Positions 15,624-24,502 are shown, counted from the stretch's first letter. The stretch: DNA of 64,000 nucleotides from Streptomyces sp. NBC_01016 (GCF_026341035.1 NZ_JAPEOQ010000001.1:4154001-4218000); one strand, 5' to 3'. A program made the numbers and translations. Notes: generated by a model from the letters alone, not told the origin.

Positions 15624-17291
15624 ATGACCACCCTCACCGACCTCCTGTCCGGACTCGTGGACCGCGACCCCGACGCCGTATTCGCCATCGACGCGGGGGC
15701 CGGCGGCGAGCGGGCGGCCGTCACCCGCCGGGAGTTCCAGGTGCGCGCCGCCCGGCTCCGTACGGAACTCGCCGACGTCGGTGTCGGCCGGGGCGACTGC
15801 GTGGCGGTCTGGCTGCCGAACTGGTCGTCCGCACTGGCCTGGCAGTTCGCCGCCGCCGGCCTCGGAGCGCACGTCATCGGGGTCAACACCCGTTACAACG
15901 TCGACGAGTTGGTGCACGTACTCGACCGGGCCCGGCCCAAGGTCCTCGCCCTCGCACACGACTTCCACGGCCTCGACCTGGCCGGCATCCTCCGCCGCGC
16001 CCTGCCCCGCACCACCGCGCCCACCCCCGTGGTCGCCGTCGTCCCGGGCCCTGACACCGACCCGCCGGCCGACCCCTCCGCGTACGACATGGGCGCCGGC
16101 GCCTGGACACCTCGTACCGCCGAAGACACCACTGCGGCGCCCGCGCACACCGAAGGCACCCCCGCGTCCACCGGACACACCACTGCCGTGCCCCCGCCCA
16201 CCGGAGACGAACTCACCGTCGCCTTCACCACCTCCGGCTCCACGGGCCGACCCAAACTCGCCGCGCACCGCGAGTCCGCCGTCGTCGCCCACGCGGAGGC
16301 CGACGCCCGAGCCCTCGGCATCGAGGACGGCGACGTCGTCGGCTGCATCCTCCCGCTCTCCGGCACCTTCGGCTTCACCACCGCCATGGCCGCGATCGCA
16401 GGAGGCGCCGCCTGCCTCCTCGAACCGGTCTTCCAGGAGGACACGGCCCTCGCTGGTCTCGCCCGGCACGGGGTGACCCATCTCGTGGGCGGCGACGACA
16501 TGGTCTCCCGGCTCGTCGAGGCCTGGCGGCGCGCACCGCGGGACCTCTCCGGCCTGCGCTGGCTCGGCATGGCCGACTTCCTCGGCCGCACCCGTGACAT
16601 CGCGGCCTGGGCGCAGAAGGAGTTCGGGACTCACACCTCCGGTGTGTACGGCTCCTCGGAGGTCTTCGCCCTCGCCCTGTGCTGGCCGCCCGGCGAACCC
16701 GCGCCGCGCCGCTGGCTCGGCGGCGGCCGTCCGGTGTCACCGGACATCGCCGTACGGGTCGTCGACCCGGAGACGGACGACCCCGTACGGCCCGGCGCCC
16801 AGGGCGAGTTGCAGCTGCGCGGCCCCAACGTGGTCGATGCCTACCTGGGTGACCCGGAGGCCGCCGAGCGCGCCTTCACCGCCGACGGATGGTTCCGCAC
16901 CGGGGACCTGGCGACGCTCGCGGAGGACGGGGCCGTCGAGTACGTGTGCCGGATGGGCGACGTGCTGCGGCTGCGCGGCTTCCTCGTCGACCCGGCGGAG
17001 ATCGAGCAGCGTCTTGCCGCACACACCGCCGTACGGACCGCGAAGGTCGTCGGCGCGCGCGGCGAGGACGGCGCCCCGCAGGCCGTCGCCTTCGTCGTCC
17101 TCGACACACCCACCGGGCCCGAGGGGCTCCGGGAGTGGTGTGCGCAGGGCCTGGCCCGCTTCAAGGTCCCGGCGGCCGTGCACGTACTGGACCGCATGCC
17201 CACCACCTCGGGCACGAACGGCACCAAGATCCGGGCCGCCGCGCTCCGCGAACGCGCCCAGCAGCTCCTGACAGGAGGCGAACAGCGGTGA
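15624..17291 (+). CDS. Acid-CoA ligase (AMP-forming)
   Basis: A 555-residue ANL enzyme. Motifs in order: FTTSGSTGRPKLAAH (phosphate loop), GVYGSSEVFAL (aromatic/Thr-Glu motif), GWFRTGDLATLAEDG, RMGDVLRLRGFLVDPAEIEQ (hinge) and TSGTNGTKIR with the C-terminal catalytic Lys. It should adenylate an organic acid and load it on CoA. A Pro/Thr-rich insertion at about 165-195 is unusual and may be a flexible loop. AAAGGA lies upstream of the ATG. The stop overlaps the transporter start (GTGA), tying activation to uptake. Confidence 0.85.
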   Translation: MTTLTDLLSGLVDRDPDAVFAIDAGAGGERAAVTRREFQVRAARLRTELADVGVGRGDCVAVWLPNWSSALAWQFAAAGLGAHVIGVNTRYNVDELVHVLDRARPKVLALAHDFHGLDLAGILRRALPRTTAPTPVVAVVPGPDTDPPADPSAYDMGAGAWTPRTAEDTTAAPAHTEGTPASTGHTTAVPPPTGDELTVAFTTSGSTGRPKLAAHRESAVVAHAEADARALGIEDGDVVGCILPLSGTFGFTTAMAAIAGGAACLLEPVFQEDTALAGLARHGVTHLVGGDDMVSRLVEAWRRAPRDLSGLRWLGMADFLGRTRDIAAWAQKEFGTHTSGVYGSSEVFALALCWPPGEPAPRRWLGGGRPVSPDIAVRVVDPETDDPVRPGAQGELQLRGPNVVDAYLGDPEAAERAFTADGWFRTGDLATLAEDGAVEYVCRMGDVLRLRGFLVDPAEIEQRLAAHTAVRTAKVVGARGEDGAPQAVAFVVLDTPTGPEGLREWCAQGLARFKVPAAVHVLDRMPTTSGTNGTKIRAAALRERAQQLLTGGEQR

Positions 17292-18646
17292 CCAGCAACG
17301 GAATGCGCCGACTCGCGGGCGCGGCCGTCCTCTCCACGGCGCTGGAGTGGTTCGACTTTCTCATCTACGCCACCGCCGCGGCGCTCGTCCTCGGGGACCT
17401 CTTCTTCCCGTCCTTCAGCGACATCGCCGGAACCCTGGCCTCCTTCGCGACCTTCGCCGTGGGCTTCGTCGCGCGGCCGCTCGGCGGGATCGTCGCAGGC
17501 CACCTCGGCGACCGGTTCGGGCGCAAACCGCCGCTGGTGGGGGCGCTCGTGGTGATGGGTGTCGCGACGTTCGGCGTCGGCGTGCTCCCCACGTACGCCA
17601 CCGTCGGCACCTGGGCACCCGTCCTGCTCGTGTTCCTCCGCCTGATCCAGGGGCTCGGCGTCGGCGCCCAGTGGGGCGGCGCCGCGCTGCTCCTCACCGA
17701 GCACGCACCCGTGGAACGGCGCGGCTTCTACGGCAGCCTCGTCCAGACCGGCGCCATCATCGGCGCGGTCGCGGGCAACGCCGTCTTCCTGCTGCTCACC
17801 GCGACCCTGTCCGACTCGGCGTTCACCAGCTGGGGCTGGCGGATCCCCTTCGTCACCGGCCTCGCCCTGGTCGCCGTCGGCCTCTACGTTCAGCTGAAGA
17901 TCGAGGACTCGCCGGTCTTCCGGGCCATGCGCGACCGGTCGGCGCAGGCCGAGCACACCGCCGGGGCCCAAAAGTCCCCACTGCGCCAGGCCGTACGGCA
18001 CCACTGGCGGGCCATCCTCCAGGCGTCCGGCGCCTTCTTCGTCGTGAACGCCACGTTCTACATCCTGATCAGCGGCATGCTCGACTACGGCACCACCCAC
18101 GCCGGGCTCTCCCGCACCACCACGCTGCTCTGCGTCCTCGGCGCCGGCGCCACGCAGATCGTCACGATCCCGCTCTTCGGGGCGCTCTCGGACCGCTGGT
18201 CCCGCCGCAAGCTCTACCTCACGGGCGCGGCGCTCATGGGCCTCTTCGCCTTCCCCCTGTTCTGGCTGATCGACACGGGATCGGCGCCGCTGACCTTCCT
18301 GTCCCTGCTGATCGGCTTCACGATCCACGCCACCATGTACGGTCCGCAGGCCGCGCTGTACGCCGAGATGTTCCCCGCGGAGGTGCGCTACTCCGGCGCG
18401 TCCCTCGGCTACCAGACCGCCTCGGTGCTCGCCGGCGGCCTCGCCCCGTTCCTGATGACCGCGATGCTGGCCGCGACGGGCTCCTCCTGGTCGGTCTCCG
18501 CGTACATCCTCCTGCTCTCCGTCCTGACCTTCATCGCGGTCTATACGATCCGGGAGTCCTTCCGCCGCGACCTGTACGCGGCGGGGACCCGCGACGGGGC
18601 GGAGGTGCCCGGGGGCTCGCAGGTGGCGGAGCCGTCCGGGAGCTGA
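17288..18646 (+). CDS. MHS-family metabolite:H+ symporter (MFS)
   Basis: A 452-residue major-facilitator protein with about 12 membrane helices. The start ALEWFDFLIYATAAALVLG and the loop GHLGDRFGRKP (signature of the helix 2-3 loop), plus RLIQGLGVGAQWGGAALL, mark the metabolite:H+ symporter subfamily (KgtP, ProP, ShiA, PcaK-like carboxylate carriers). The GTG at 17288 overlaps the ligase stop by 4 bp; an internal ATG at 17303 is the alternative start. It probably imports the acid that the ligase activates. A strong hairpin follows the stop. Confidence 0.87.
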   Translation: MTSNGMRRLAGAAVLSTALEWFDFLIYATAAALVLGDLFFPSFSDIAGTLASFATFAVGFVARPLGGIVAGHLGDRFGRKPPLVGALVVMGVATFGVGVLPTYATVGTWAPVLLVFLRLIQGLGVGAQWGGAALLLTEHAPVERRGFYGSLVQTGAIIGAVAGNAVFLLLTATLSDSAFTSWGWRIPFVTGLALVAVGLYVQLKIEDSPVFRAMRDRSAQAEHTAGAQKSPLRQAVRHHWRAILQASGAFFVVNATFYILISGMLDYGTTHAGLSRTTTLLCVLGAGATQIVTIPLFGALSDRWSRRKLYLTGAALMGLFAFPLFWLIDTGSAPLTFLSLLIGFTIHATMYGPQAALYAEMFPAEVRYSGASLGYQTASVLAGGLAPFLMTAMLAATGSSWSVSAYILLLSVLTFIAVYTIRESFRRDLYAAGTRDGAEVPGGSQVAEPSGS

Positions 18647-18654
18647 GGACAACG

Positions 18655-18686
18655 GTCCGGGCGGCGCCTTCGGGCTCCGCCCGGAC
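18655..18686. terminator. Strong bidirectional terminator with TTCG loop
   Basis: Arms 18655-18664 and 18677-18686 are perfect 10-bp complements. Inside them GCC-TTCG-GGC forms a second short stem with a stable UUCG-type tetraloop, separated by one mismatch. It lies between the convergent transporter and PIG-L genes. Confidence 0.8.
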
Positions 18687-18693
18687 GGGCGGA

Positions 18694-19527
18694 TCAGCGC
18701 AGTCCGGCGAAGAGGTCCTTCTCGGGCAGGGCCGCCCCGGTCGTGTCCTTGACGCGGACGAAGGTCTCCAGGCCCATCAGCTCGCCGAACCGCTCCTTGC
18801 CCATCTTGAGGAAGAAGATGTTCTCGCCCTGGCTGGCGTGCGCGGCCAGGGAGTCGAACTTCTGGTCGCTGAACGCGGTGGTGTCGACCCACGTCGTGAT
18901 CTCGTCATCGGGAAGGCCGATGTCGGCCAGTGCGGCGGCCTCGGCCGGGTCCGGCTCCGGCATGTCCTCATTGAACTCGCGCATGATCTCGCCGAACCGC
19001 TGCATGCCCGAGTGGGGCATCGTCGTCCAGTACACCTTCGGTGTCAGGTCGGTCATCTCCACCGCCGCCATCGTGATGCGGTGGGCCTGAATGTGGTCGG
19101 GGTGGCCGTAGAAACCGTTCTCGTCGTAGGTGACGACCACATCGGGGCGGTAGTGGCGCATGAGCTCCGCGAGACGGGCGGCGCCCTCCTCCACGGGGGT
19201 CCGCCAGAAGGATCCGGGCGCGTCATTGCTCGGCCAGCCGATCATCCCGGAGTCGGCGTAGTCCAGCGTCTCCAGGTCGCTGATCTTCAGGACCTCGCAG
19301 CTCGTCTCGAGCTCCTGGCGGCGCATCTTGGCGACGGCCACCGGATCGTGCCCGGGTTCGCCGGGCTTGACGCCTCCCGGCCCGTCACCGCAACCGCCGT
19401 CGGTACAGGTCACGAGCACCGTGCGGATGCCTTCCGCCGCATATCGCGCGAGGACCCCTCCGGTGCTGGTGGCCTCGTCGTCGGGGTGGGCGTGCACGGT
19501 CATGAGCGTCAAGGGTCGGTCGGACAT
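18694..19527 (-). CDS. PIG-L family zinc deacetylase
   Basis: A 277-residue LmbE/PIG-L fold protein. The zinc site is HAHPDDEATSTGG near the N-terminus and the third ligand is the His in YGHPDHIQAHR (about residue 145). In actinomycetes the fold is used by MshB (mycothiol precursor deacetylase), Mca (mycothiol S-conjugate amidase) and natural-product deacetylases. The block after HPDDE lacks the GATMAKY found in MshB and Mca, so I leave it as a general family member. The ATG at 19527 has GGAGG 8 bases upstream. It stands alone, convergent with the transporter operon. Confidence 0.83.
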   Translation of the reverse strand: MSDRPLTLMTVHAHPDDEATSTGGVLARYAAEGIRTVLVTCTDGGCGDGPGGVKPGEPGHDPVAVAKMRRQELETSCEVLKISDLETLDYADSGMIGWPSNDAPGSFWRTPVEEGAARLAELMRHYRPDVVVTYDENGFYGHPDHIQAHRITMAAVEMTDLTPKVYWTTMPHSGMQRFGEIMREFNEDMPEPDPAEAAALADIGLPDDEITTWVDTTAFSDQKFDSLAAHASQGENIFFLKMGKERFGELMGLETFVRVKDTTGAALPEKDLFAGLR

Positions 19528-19648
19528 GAAAGGGGCCTCCTGCGAAAACATGTCTGGTAGGAGGGCGCGGCGGCAGTCGTGCCGCGCCCTCGGCAGATGC
19601 AACCGCGCGGGACGAGTCGGCTGTTCCCGGGGTGACCGATTTGTTCCC

Positions 19649-19693
19649 GACCGGTTGTTTCATTTGTCCCTGACCTGTTGTTTCAACTGTGCC
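19649..19693. repeat. Direct repeats upstream of the CHAT operon
   Basis: Two 22-bp direct repeats, 19649-19670 and 19672-19693, are 23 bp apart and identical at 18 positions, sharing GACC, GTTGTTTCA and TGT blocks. A weaker third copy begins at 19634. They end 22 bp before a -10-like TATCAT. The spacing of about two helical turns suggests tandem binding sites for one regulator. Confidence 0.6.
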
Positions 19694-19715
19694 AACGGAT
19701 CCCTTGCCCGCGCCG

Positions 19716-19721
19716 TATCAT
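19716..19721 (+). promoter_or_regulatory. Possible -10 box for a leaderless transcript
   Basis: TATCAT lies 7 bases before the GTG of the CHAT gene, which has no ribosome site. That spacing is common for Streptomyces promoters whose transcript starts at the start codon. No good -35 was found; the direct repeats occupy its place, so activation by a factor bound there is possible. Confidence 0.35.
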
Positions 19722-19728
19722 CCCTCCC

Positions 19729-22698
19729 GTGGCAAGGGGGAAGCGGCTGATCGCCGTGGGGGTTTTGGCTGCGGGTGCCGCAGTGCTGGGTGGGGTGTGG
19801 GGACAGCGCGTGGCGCGGCACCGGCTGTTCCGGTCCGGGCCGCACGACACGTCCGTCTACGACGCCGAGCGCAACGCCCTCTTCGATCCGGCCCGAGGCG
19901 GCTGGCTCGACCTGGACACGGGGCAGCTGCATCGGTACGCGCCCGACTCACCGCTGATGCCCTACGTGTTCCTGCTCCTGGGAGTGGGCTGTCTGGCGGG
20001 CCTCGTGCTGGCGGTCAACTGGACCATCGAGCATCGGCAGTTGGTGGGGTACACCTGGCGCGAGTCCGTGCGGCGTCCGCTGAACACGCTGGGCGTCCTG
20101 GGGGTCTGGACGGTGCTGCTCGCCGTGCCCTACCTGGCTCAGGGCGATGTCATCGCCGCTGTCCTCCGGGATCCGCCGACCGCGGTCTTCCTCGGTGTCA
20201 CCATGGGGTCCGTGCTGGCGGTCGCCATGCTGGTGTACGTGCCGTGGCTCGTTGTTCGGGGCATCGGGACGATGGTGCTGCTACTCCGCCTGTTCCGGGC
20301 CAAGAACGCGTCCTCGGGGCCCGGTGCCGGGCGGCAGGACGCCCTGCGCGACGTGGCGCGGCGGGCCGAGGTGTTCCGGACGGACACCGTGCGCGACTTC
20401 GATTCCCTGGCAGGTCTTGTGCGCGCGGAGGCGTCCATCGACCTGCTGGCGGACCAGGGCAGCGACACCGTGCTGGACGATCTGCTGCGCGACGGCCCGG
20501 CGGCTCTGGAGGCTTCTCCGCGGCACGTGATGGACCGGGTCCTGTTCACGGTGGGGCGGCCCGCGGCGGAGGTGAACGTGGCTCGGGCCTTCATCCTCCG
20601 CTACGAGTGGACCGGGGCCGCGGTCAACCTGGACCGGGCGATCGACGTCCTCGCCCCTCTCGCCGCAAAGCCGCACCGCTGGTTCTGGCTCACGTTGACC
20701 GACTGGCCCGTCGTCTTCCTGACACTGGCCTGGGCACTCAAGGACCGCTACGAGCTGCGTGCGGACCGTGCCGACCTCGAACGGGCCCTCGCCCTGGTCA
20801 GGCAGGTGTCCGACCGGGATCCGGCCAGGGCGCGGGCCCGCCTCGTCGAGCTGGAGCTGATCAGATATCGCGCCACGGCCGACCCGGCGGCGCTGGCGGC
20901 GGCCGTGGGGGAGGGGCGGAGCGGGGACCCCGACCCGGGCACGGTCGAGGCGCTGCTCGAACGGTTCGACCGGGATGGCGACCGTCAAGACCTCGACGAG
21001 GCACGGGAGTTGGCGGACCGTCTGGTGGCGGAGCGTGGCCCCGGCCACCCGCTGCACGCCGTGTGCCTGACGGTCAGGGCCCGCGCGCTGGACGTATCGG
21101 GCGAGCGCGACGCGGCCGCGCAGTGCTTGCGCGAGGCGGTAGGCGACTCCTCGTCGCCGTTGCAGACCCGGCTGGCCGCCGCCGTCGGCCTCGGTGAACT
21201 CGGCGCCGGAGGACCGCTGTCGGTCGAGGGGTACGGGGCGGCGGCCGAACTCCTGCCGCAGATGGCCTGGATCGGGCTGCGCCGCGACGACCAGCGGTGG
21301 CTGCTCAGCCGCTGGCAGGGGGTGTCGACGGCCGCCGCCGCGGCCGCGATCGCCGAGGGCCGGGTGACGTACGCGGTCGAGGTCCTGGAGTACGGCCGAG
21401 CCGTCATGTGGGGCCAACTGGCCCGGCTGCGTACGGGAGTTGAGGCCGCTCGCGCCGCGGATCCCGACCTGGCGCGCCGCCTCGCCGAGATCCGTGCCGA
21501 GCTCGACATGCCCGGCGACGAGGCGGGCGGGCGCCCCGACGGCCGGACGGGCGCCGACGTGGAGCGGCGTATCCGTCTCGGCCGGGAGTGGGAGCAACTC
21601 GCCGCTCAACTAAGGGAGTCGGAGCGGGCCGGCTACCGGGAGCTGGCGAGGGTCGCGGTGCACGGCCCCGTCGTGGTGCTCAACGCCGGCCCGCTGCGCT
21701 GCGACGCCATCATCCTGCTGGCCGACCGGGACGAACCCCTCCTCGTGCCGCTCGACCGGCTCGACCACGACGAACTCGTCGAGTGGGCCCGGCAGTCCGT
21801 CGATCCGGACGGCCGCCACCAGGCCATGCTCAACGTCATCGCGCCACGACTGTGGGCCGACCTCGCCGTGCCCGTACTGGCGGCCCTGACGCCCCACCTC
21901 AAGGCCGACCGGCGGATCTGGTGGTGCCCCACCGGCCCCTTCACCGCCCTGCCGATCCACGCGGCCGGACAGCACGGTGGCCCCGGCGGTCCCGGCGGTC
22001 CCGGCGGTCCCGGCGGTCCCGGCGGTCCCGGCGGTCCCGTCGATCCCGATGGCCCCGCCCTGCTCGACGAGGTCGTCTCCTCCTACACCCCCACCATCGG
22101 CGCGCTCCTGCGGTCCGCCGAGCGCACCGTGACGGCCCGCGGCCGGCTCGTCGTCGCCGCACCGCAGACCCCCGACCGGCCCGATCTGCCGCAAGTGGCC
22201 CAGGAATCCGCCGAGTTCCTGCGCCACTTCCCCGACGCGGTGCCGCTCGACCCCGCACACGTCGACGACGTCCTCACGCGGCTGCGCGACGCCCGCTGGG
22301 CGCACTTCGCCTGCCACGCCGACGCCGCAGGACTGGCCGTGGCCGACGGCGTGGTCTCCCTCGACCAGCTGGCCGACCTCGGTCTTCCCAGCGCCGAGTT
22401 CTGCTATCTGTCGGCGTGCAGCACCGCCGCCCCTGACCCGCGCGCGTACGACGAGGCGATCCACCTCGCCGCCCTCCTCCACCTGCAGTCGTACACGCAC
22501 GTGGTGGGCACCCTGTGGGAGGTCGACAGCGACAGGGCGCTCGACGCCGCGCGCGAGGTGTACCGGACGCTCACCGAGCACGGCCCGCCCGACAGCAGGC
22601 TCGCCGCCCAGGCCGTGCACAACGCGGCACAGACCCTGCGCCAGGCCGCCCCACGCAACGTGGACGTCTGGTCCTCCCTGCTGCACATCGGACCCTAG
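19729..22698 (+). CDS. Membrane-anchored CHAT-domain protease with helical repeats
   Basis: A 989-residue protein. Four hydrophobic helices lie at about residues 3-25, 75-100, 120-140 and 150-190, then a long Ala/Arg/Asp-rich region of TPR-like helix pairs (about 260-640). The C-terminal CHAT domain (caspase-like, HetF-associated) spans about 650-989. The catalytic dyad is H863 (WAHFACHADA) and C897 (CYLSACSTA). Residues 750-770 are seven GGP triplets, a collagen-like insertion within the CHAT domain. CHAT proteases are used in bacterial conflict and cell-death systems, cutting a partner when activated. The start is the GTG at 19729, placed just after a possible -10; the reading frame is open to 19678. 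It is followed 13 bp later by two small genes in the same operon. Confidence 0.85.
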   Translation: MARGKRLIAVGVLAAGAAVLGGVWGQRVARHRLFRSGPHDTSVYDAERNALFDPARGGWLDLDTGQLHRYAPDSPLMPYVFLLLGVGCLAGLVLAVNWTIEHRQLVGYTWRESVRRPLNTLGVLGVWTVLLAVPYLAQGDVIAAVLRDPPTAVFLGVTMGSVLAVAMLVYVPWLVVRGIGTMVLLLRLFRAKNASSGPGAGRQDALRDVARRAEVFRTDTVRDFDSLAGLVRAEASIDLLADQGSDTVLDDLLRDGPAALEASPRHVMDRVLFTVGRPAAEVNVARAFILRYEWTGAAVNLDRAIDVLAPLAAKPHRWFWLTLTDWPVVFLTLAWALKDRYELRADRADLERALALVRQVSDRDPARARARLVELELIRYRATADPAALAAAVGEGRSGDPDPGTVEALLERFDRDGDRQDLDEARELADRLVAERGPGHPLHAVCLTVRARALDVSGERDAAAQCLREAVGDSSSPLQTRLAAAVGLGELGAGGPLSVEGYGAAAELLPQMAWIGLRRDDQRWLLSRWQGVSTAAAAAAIAEGRVTYAVEVLEYGRAVMWGQLARLRTGVEAARAADPDLARRLAEIRAELDMPGDEAGGRPDGRTGADVERRIRLGREWEQLAAQLRESERAGYRELARVAVHGPVVVLNAGPLRCDAIILLADRDEPLLVPLDRLDHDELVEWARQSVDPDGRHQAMLNVIAPRLWADLAVPVLAALTPHLKADRRIWWCPTGPFTALPIHAAGQHGGPGGPGGPGGPGGPGGPGGPVDPDGPALLDEVVSSYTPTIGALLRSAERTVTARGRLVVAAPQTPDRPDLPQVAQESAEFLRHFPDAVPLDPAHVDDVLTRLRDARWAHFACHADAAGLAVADGVVSLDQLADLGLPSAEFCYLSACSTAAPDPRAYDEAIHLAALLHLQSYTHVVGTLWEVDSDRALDAAREVYRTLTEHGPPDSRLAAQAVHNAAQTLRQAAPRNVDVWSSLLHIGP
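21976..22038 (+). repeat. Seven tandem 9-bp units (GGP repeats)
   Basis: Seven in-frame 9-bp units encode GGP triplets inside the CHAT domain, between the strand carrying FTALPIHAAG and the block before the catalytic His. Copy number probably varies by slippage without shifting the frame. Confidence 0.9.
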
Positions 22699-22711
22699 AG
22701 GAGCGCCACCC

Positions 22712-23167
22712 ATGCCCATCCGCGACCGCTGGCCCTGGCACCGCAGGCCGGACAACACGGCCGCCCGCGCCGCCGCCGACGGGACAGGCGCCGCCTCCGG
22801 GACAGGCTCCGCCGAGGCGACAGGCACCGTCGACACGGACCAAGCCGCTCTGGCGTGGCTCTGCGCCCACCTGCCCGAACTGCGGGAGAAGGCCGACCGG
22901 TTCGCGTGGCGGGCCGCGCTGGACCGGGAGGTCGCCGAGGTCCGTGCGGGCAAGTCCGCCGCCGAGGCGCTCCGCGCGCTCGACCTCCGGCGCGACGGCC
23001 ACCGTTCCTCGGGGCTCCCGGCCGCGGACTCCTGGCAGGAGCGGCCCGTCGTCGAGTGGTTCCGCTGCCCGAGCGGCCGCTGCCCCGCCCGGGGGCGCAA
23101 CGCGGACGCCTCCGAGCCGCGCTGCCACATCGACGGGGCGCTCATGCCTCCGCGGGACGGTGGCTGA
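22712..23167 (+). CDS. Small protein with zinc-ribbon-like tail, CHAT operon
   Basis: A 151-residue protein I cannot name. The first 45 residues are Gly/Thr/Ala rich and disordered. Residues 48-105 are charged and helical. The end has CPSGRCPARG, then a Cys and a His in RCHIDG, a spacing that could bind zinc. GAGGAG lies upstream of the ATG. It starts 13 bp after the CHAT gene and its stop overlaps the next start by one base (TGATG), so the three genes are co-translated. It may be an adaptor or a substrate of the CHAT protease. Confidence 0.6.
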   Translation: MPIRDRWPWHRRPDNTAARAAADGTGAASGTGSAEATGTVDTDQAALAWLCAHLPELREKADRFAWRAALDREVAEVRAGKSAAEALRALDLRRDGHRSSGLPAADSWQERPVVEWFRCPSGRCPARGRNADASEPRCHIDGALMPPRDGG

Positions 23168-24051
23168 TGGACGGCATCCTCACGGAGCTGGGCAAACGCA
23201 TCGCCGATCGCTGGTTCGCCTTCCTGATCCTGCCCGGCGTGCCGTTCGCGGCGGCCGTGCTCGTCGCCTGGGCGATGGCACCCTCCGGCGCGGCCCACGC
23301 ACTCGACGTCGACATCCTCGTACGACGCCTGGACGCGCTCGGCGACACCGCCACGAGCACCAAGGGGGCGGTGGCCGCCTGCCTGCTCATCGGCGGAGTC
23401 GTCGTAACGGCGCTCCTCGTACGGGAGTTGAGCCTCGCCGTGCACCGACTCTGGACGGGACGTTCCAACGCCCTGCGCCGCGTCATGACCCCTGGCACGC
23501 AACGCCGCCGACGGATGGCGCTGGACGCGGCCCGGCAGGGCGGCTACGCCGTGCCCGAGCGCTATCTGCCCTCCCGTGCCACCTGGATCGGTGACCGTTT
23601 CGCCCTGGTGGACGAGCGGATCGCCGCGCAGTACGGCATCTCGCTCGCCAGGGTGTGGCCCCGGCTGTGGCAACTCCACGACCTGCGGAGCCCCAAGATC
23701 GTCACGGCGGCGTGGGACGAGTACGCCGCCGCCACGGTCCGCGTCGCCTGGGCGCTGCCCTACGCCGCGCTCGCGCTGTTCTGGTGGCCGGCCGCGGCCG
23801 TCGCCCTCGCCCTGGTCCTTCTCGGCTGGTCCCAGGGTCGCCGCGGAGCCGACGACTTCTGCCTCGCCTGCGAAGCGGCCGTGGACCTCCAACTCCGCCG
23901 CCTGGCACACATGGTGGGCGTGCCCCTCCCGCACAAGCGGGTGACCGTGACCGAGGGGCGCGAGATCGACCGCATCCTGGCGAAGGGTGCGTACCTGCCG
24001 CTGCCCCGGACCGAGCCGGTCAGGTCAACTCCTCGGCCAGCAGATCCATGA
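23167..24051 (+). CDS. Membrane protein of unknown function, CHAT operon
   Basis: A 294-residue protein with membrane helices at about 17-38, 70-90 and a double-length hydrophobic stretch at about 190-220. Between them is a basic region (RRRRMALDAAR) and a soluble domain with YLPSRATWIGDRFALVDERI. It was not recognised as a named family. The ATG shares a base with the stop of the preceding gene. Its 3' end overlaps the convergent acetyltransferase by 32 bp. With a membrane-anchored CHAT protease in the operon, it is a candidate target or pore-forming partner; this is inference only. Confidence 0.65.
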   Translation: MDGILTELGKRIADRWFAFLILPGVPFAAAVLVAWAMAPSGAAHALDVDILVRRLDALGDTATSTKGAVAACLLIGGVVVTALLVRELSLAVHRLWTGRSNALRRVMTPGTQRRRRMALDAARQGGYAVPERYLPSRATWIGDRFALVDERIAAQYGISLARVWPRLWQLHDLRSPKIVTAAWDEYAAATVRVAWALPYAALALFWWPAAAVALALVLLGWSQGRRGADDFCLACEAAVDLQLRRLAHMVGVPLPHKRVTVTEGREIDRILAKGAYLPLPRTEPVRSTPRPADP

Positions 24052-24502
24052 GCAGCCCGTCCTCCCAGAGACCCGTCCGATGATTGCGCCAGTACGCCCG
24101 CATGACCCCCACGGGCTTGAAGCCGACCTTGCGGTAACTGCGGATCGCGACGGTGTTGGCCGCGGCGGGATCAATGGTCAGCCGGTGATGACCGCGCTCC
24201 CGCACCAGCCACCTGGCCAGCGTGCGCACCGCGTCGGTCCCCAGCCCCTTCCCGTGCTGCCGCGCCGTCAGAAAGATGTCGATGCCGGCGCGGCGGAACT
24301 CCGGGTCGTTCTCTTCGTCGAACTGGATCGCGCCGATGACCTCCCCCTCGTGGACAACGACGAGCATGCCCTCGTAGTCGTCCGGGGGCGGCCACCATGC
24401 CGCGACCTCCGGTTCGCGCACGATCCCGGCAAGAATCTCCGCCTCGCCGCCGGCCACTGGCCGCAGAAGAACCTTGTCCCCGCTCAACTCCATGCCCCTC
24501 AT
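24020..24502 (-). CDS. GNAT-family N-acetyltransferase
   Basis: A 160-residue GNAT enzyme. Motif A reads IFLTARQHGKGLGTDAVRTL (acetyl-CoA pyrophosphate loop, QxxGxG-like), and the end SYRKVGFKPVGVMRAYWR is the usual last strand and helix. It resembles AAC(6')-like and RimJ-type aminoglycoside or protein acetyltransferases, but substrate is not evident. Start choice is uncertain: ATG codons lie at 24505, 24502 and 24493; AAGGG lies just before the first two. The gene is divergent from the glycosyltransferase. Confidence 0.8.
   Translation of the reverse strand: MRGMELSGDKVLLRPVAGGEAEILAGIVREPEVAAWWPPPDDYEGMLVVVHEGEVIGAIQFDEENDPEFRRAGIDIFLTARQHGKGLGTDAVRTLARWLVRERGHHRLTIDPAAANTVAIRSYRKVGFKPVGVMRAYWRNHRTGLWEDGLLMDLLAEELT

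Noticed and set aside
18694..19527. Naming the PIG-L protein MshB or Mca
   Set aside because: The signature after HPDDE that marks those enzymes is absent, so only the family is reported.
21610..23934. 774-codon minus-strand frame opposite the CHAT operon
   Set aside because: It spans three real genes on the other strand and shows no domain.
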